Origin: Gammaproteobacteria bacterium
GTDB taxonomy: Bacteria > Pseudomonadota > Gammaproteobacteria > Thiohalospirales > Thiohalospiraceae
Direction: 5' to 3'
DNA length: 33,653 bases
Assembly (NCBI GenBank): GCA_024277575.1
Contig: JAJRUX010000111.1
Location: forward strand, 1-33,653
The notes beneath the pieces are model-generated. The model did not search any database. It worked only from the letters and a program-made list of their open reading frames with translations, and was not told the DNA's origin. The position numbers were made by a program, and so were the translations under genes. Position 1 is the stretch's first letter; the number at the start of each line of letters is the position of its first letter. Shown here one piece after another: positions 33,015 to 33,653 of this stretch.

Positions 33015-33653
33015 ATGAAAACGCTTTCAGAATCGGGTTCGGAAAACAGCATGCATGGTTTGGCGGAAGGTGTCGGCACAAAAGACAATCCCGGTGGGAG
33101 GGACAAGGTGTCAAGATCCTTCGCCCCGCAACGGATCAACAAAGGTAGGGCTGCTTATACGATTCGGTTTGCGGATCCAGATGTAAAGTCTGACAGAGCT
33201 GAAATTGAACGGTTATGGCTTGATAATCTACCCTATATTAACGGGGCTATTCTTTCGGACCGTTTTGATTGGCTCTACAAGCATAATCCGGCCGGCCCGG
33301 CACTTACCTGGTTTGCTGTTGATGTTGAGAGTGACGGGATCGTCGGATGTGCATCGGTTTTGCCACGGCAGATGGTGGTTGATGGCAAGGTTGTCCAGGG
33401 TGGCATTGCGGTGGATTTTGCTATAGACCGGCCGTATCGCTCATTTGGTATTACTCTTCAGCTGCAGCGCGCTGTCTCTATGCAAGTATGGGAGCTGGGC
33501 ATCGAGCTGATATTCAGTTTTCCCAATCAGGAATCCCGCGGGGTTTTTCAGCGTATTGGTTACCAGAAGGTGGGCAACTCCTGGCGAGGTGCCCAGCTGC
33601 TCAGATCGTTTCCCAAACTGCGTCAGCAAAACTATCCGCTGCCCGTTGCCGCA
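33015..33653 (+). CDS. GNAT-fold acetyltransferase, N-terminal 213 residues (3' truncated)
   Basis: Open from ATG 33015, with a near-perfect AAGGAGG 7 nt upstream, to the window edge without a stop. After a polar, probably disordered N-terminus of about 50 residues, the GNAT fold begins: IRFADPDVKSDRAEIERLWL, then FDWLYKHNPAGPALTWFAVD, GIVGCASVLPRQMVVDGKVV, the VDFAIDRPYRSFGITLQLQR segment (strand 4 and the acetyl-CoA pyrophosphate loop region) and FSFPNQESRGVFQRIGYQKVG. The same outline is seen in the GNAT proteins of EPS loci that precede the FemAB-type step. It is probably co-transcribed with the amidotransferase and acetylates a sugar. Confidence 0.8.
   Translation, partial: MKTLSESGSENSMHGLAEGVGTKDNPGGRDKVSRSFAPQRINKGRAAYTIRFADPDVKSDRAEIERLWLDNLPYINGAILSDRFDWLYKHNPAGPALTWFAVDVESDGIVGCASVLPRQMVVDGKVVQGGIAVDFAIDRPYRSFGITLQLQRAVSMQVWELGIELIFSFPNQESRGVFQRIGYQKVGNSWRGAQLLRSFPKLRQQNYPLPVAA

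Overview
The window reads as a chromosomal segment of a motile, Gram-negative gammaproteobacterium. It combines a flagellar flgIJKL operon, the riboflavin order ribD-ribE-ribBA-ribH-nusB, and a long surface-polysaccharide locus with lipoproteins and signal peptides. No rRNA, tRNA, CRISPR array or transposase gene was found. A sulfur-oxidiser-like (Chromatiales-type) lineage is only a guess.

Layout. (1) 1-2180: the 3' end of a long tandem-repeat surface protein (about 96-residue Ig/cadherin-like repeats, hydrophobic-basic C-terminal anchor), a strong terminator, a 169-bp element with terminal inverted repeats and no coding capacity, and a small exported protein of unknown function. (2) 2391-7684: a sigma-54-type promoter and the overlapping flagellar genes flgI, flgJ, flgK and flgL; flgH and the rest of the usual flgB-H run are not upstream. 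(3) 7688-8758, minus strand: a YcbL/GloB-like metallo-hydrolase and a stand-alone PilZ (c-di-GMP receptor) protein. (4) 8846-12701: ribD, ribE, ribBA, ribH and nusB. The second half of RibBA has lost all three zinc cysteines of GTP cyclohydrolase II, so it is a RibBX-type protein. (5) 12835-20261, minus strand: three related secreted right-handed beta-helix proteins (two are lipoproteins with Calx-beta domains) and a FemAB/CelD-like acyltransferase. (6) 20634-33653: two NodB-type deacetylases, two GT4-type glycosyltransferases, two SAM methyltransferases, a second FemAB-like protein, an extended SDR epimerase/dehydratase, a Gfo/Idh/MocA oxidoreductase, an AsnB-type amidotransferase and a truncated GNAT protein.

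Regions 5 and 6 together look like an exopolysaccharide or glycoconjugate locus. Cytoplasmic enzymes would make and modify sugars (oxidoreductase, epimerase, amidotransferase, methyl- and acyltransferases), glycosyltransferases would assemble the chain, and deacetylases plus the exported beta-helix proteins would trim, bind or cleave it. The enzyme set (AsnB-type amidotransferase, FemAB-like proteins, NodB deacetylases, GT4 enzymes) resembles exosortase-associated EPS loci, but no exosortase, polymerase, flippase or export gene lies inside the window.

Two families of short palindromic, non-coding elements are scattered in intergenic gaps. One has ends containing ACCCACGGATTCAG (1588-1756, and a solo end at 12811-12827). 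The other begins ACCCGGCAACAATATAG (17181-17455 and 24771-24902), and its larger copy carries a nested palindrome. The most striking protein signal is a 51-residue block identical between beta-helix proteins 1 and 2 although the DNA differs at 20 positions, all silent. All functional calls come from reading the translated sequence; no database search was possible.
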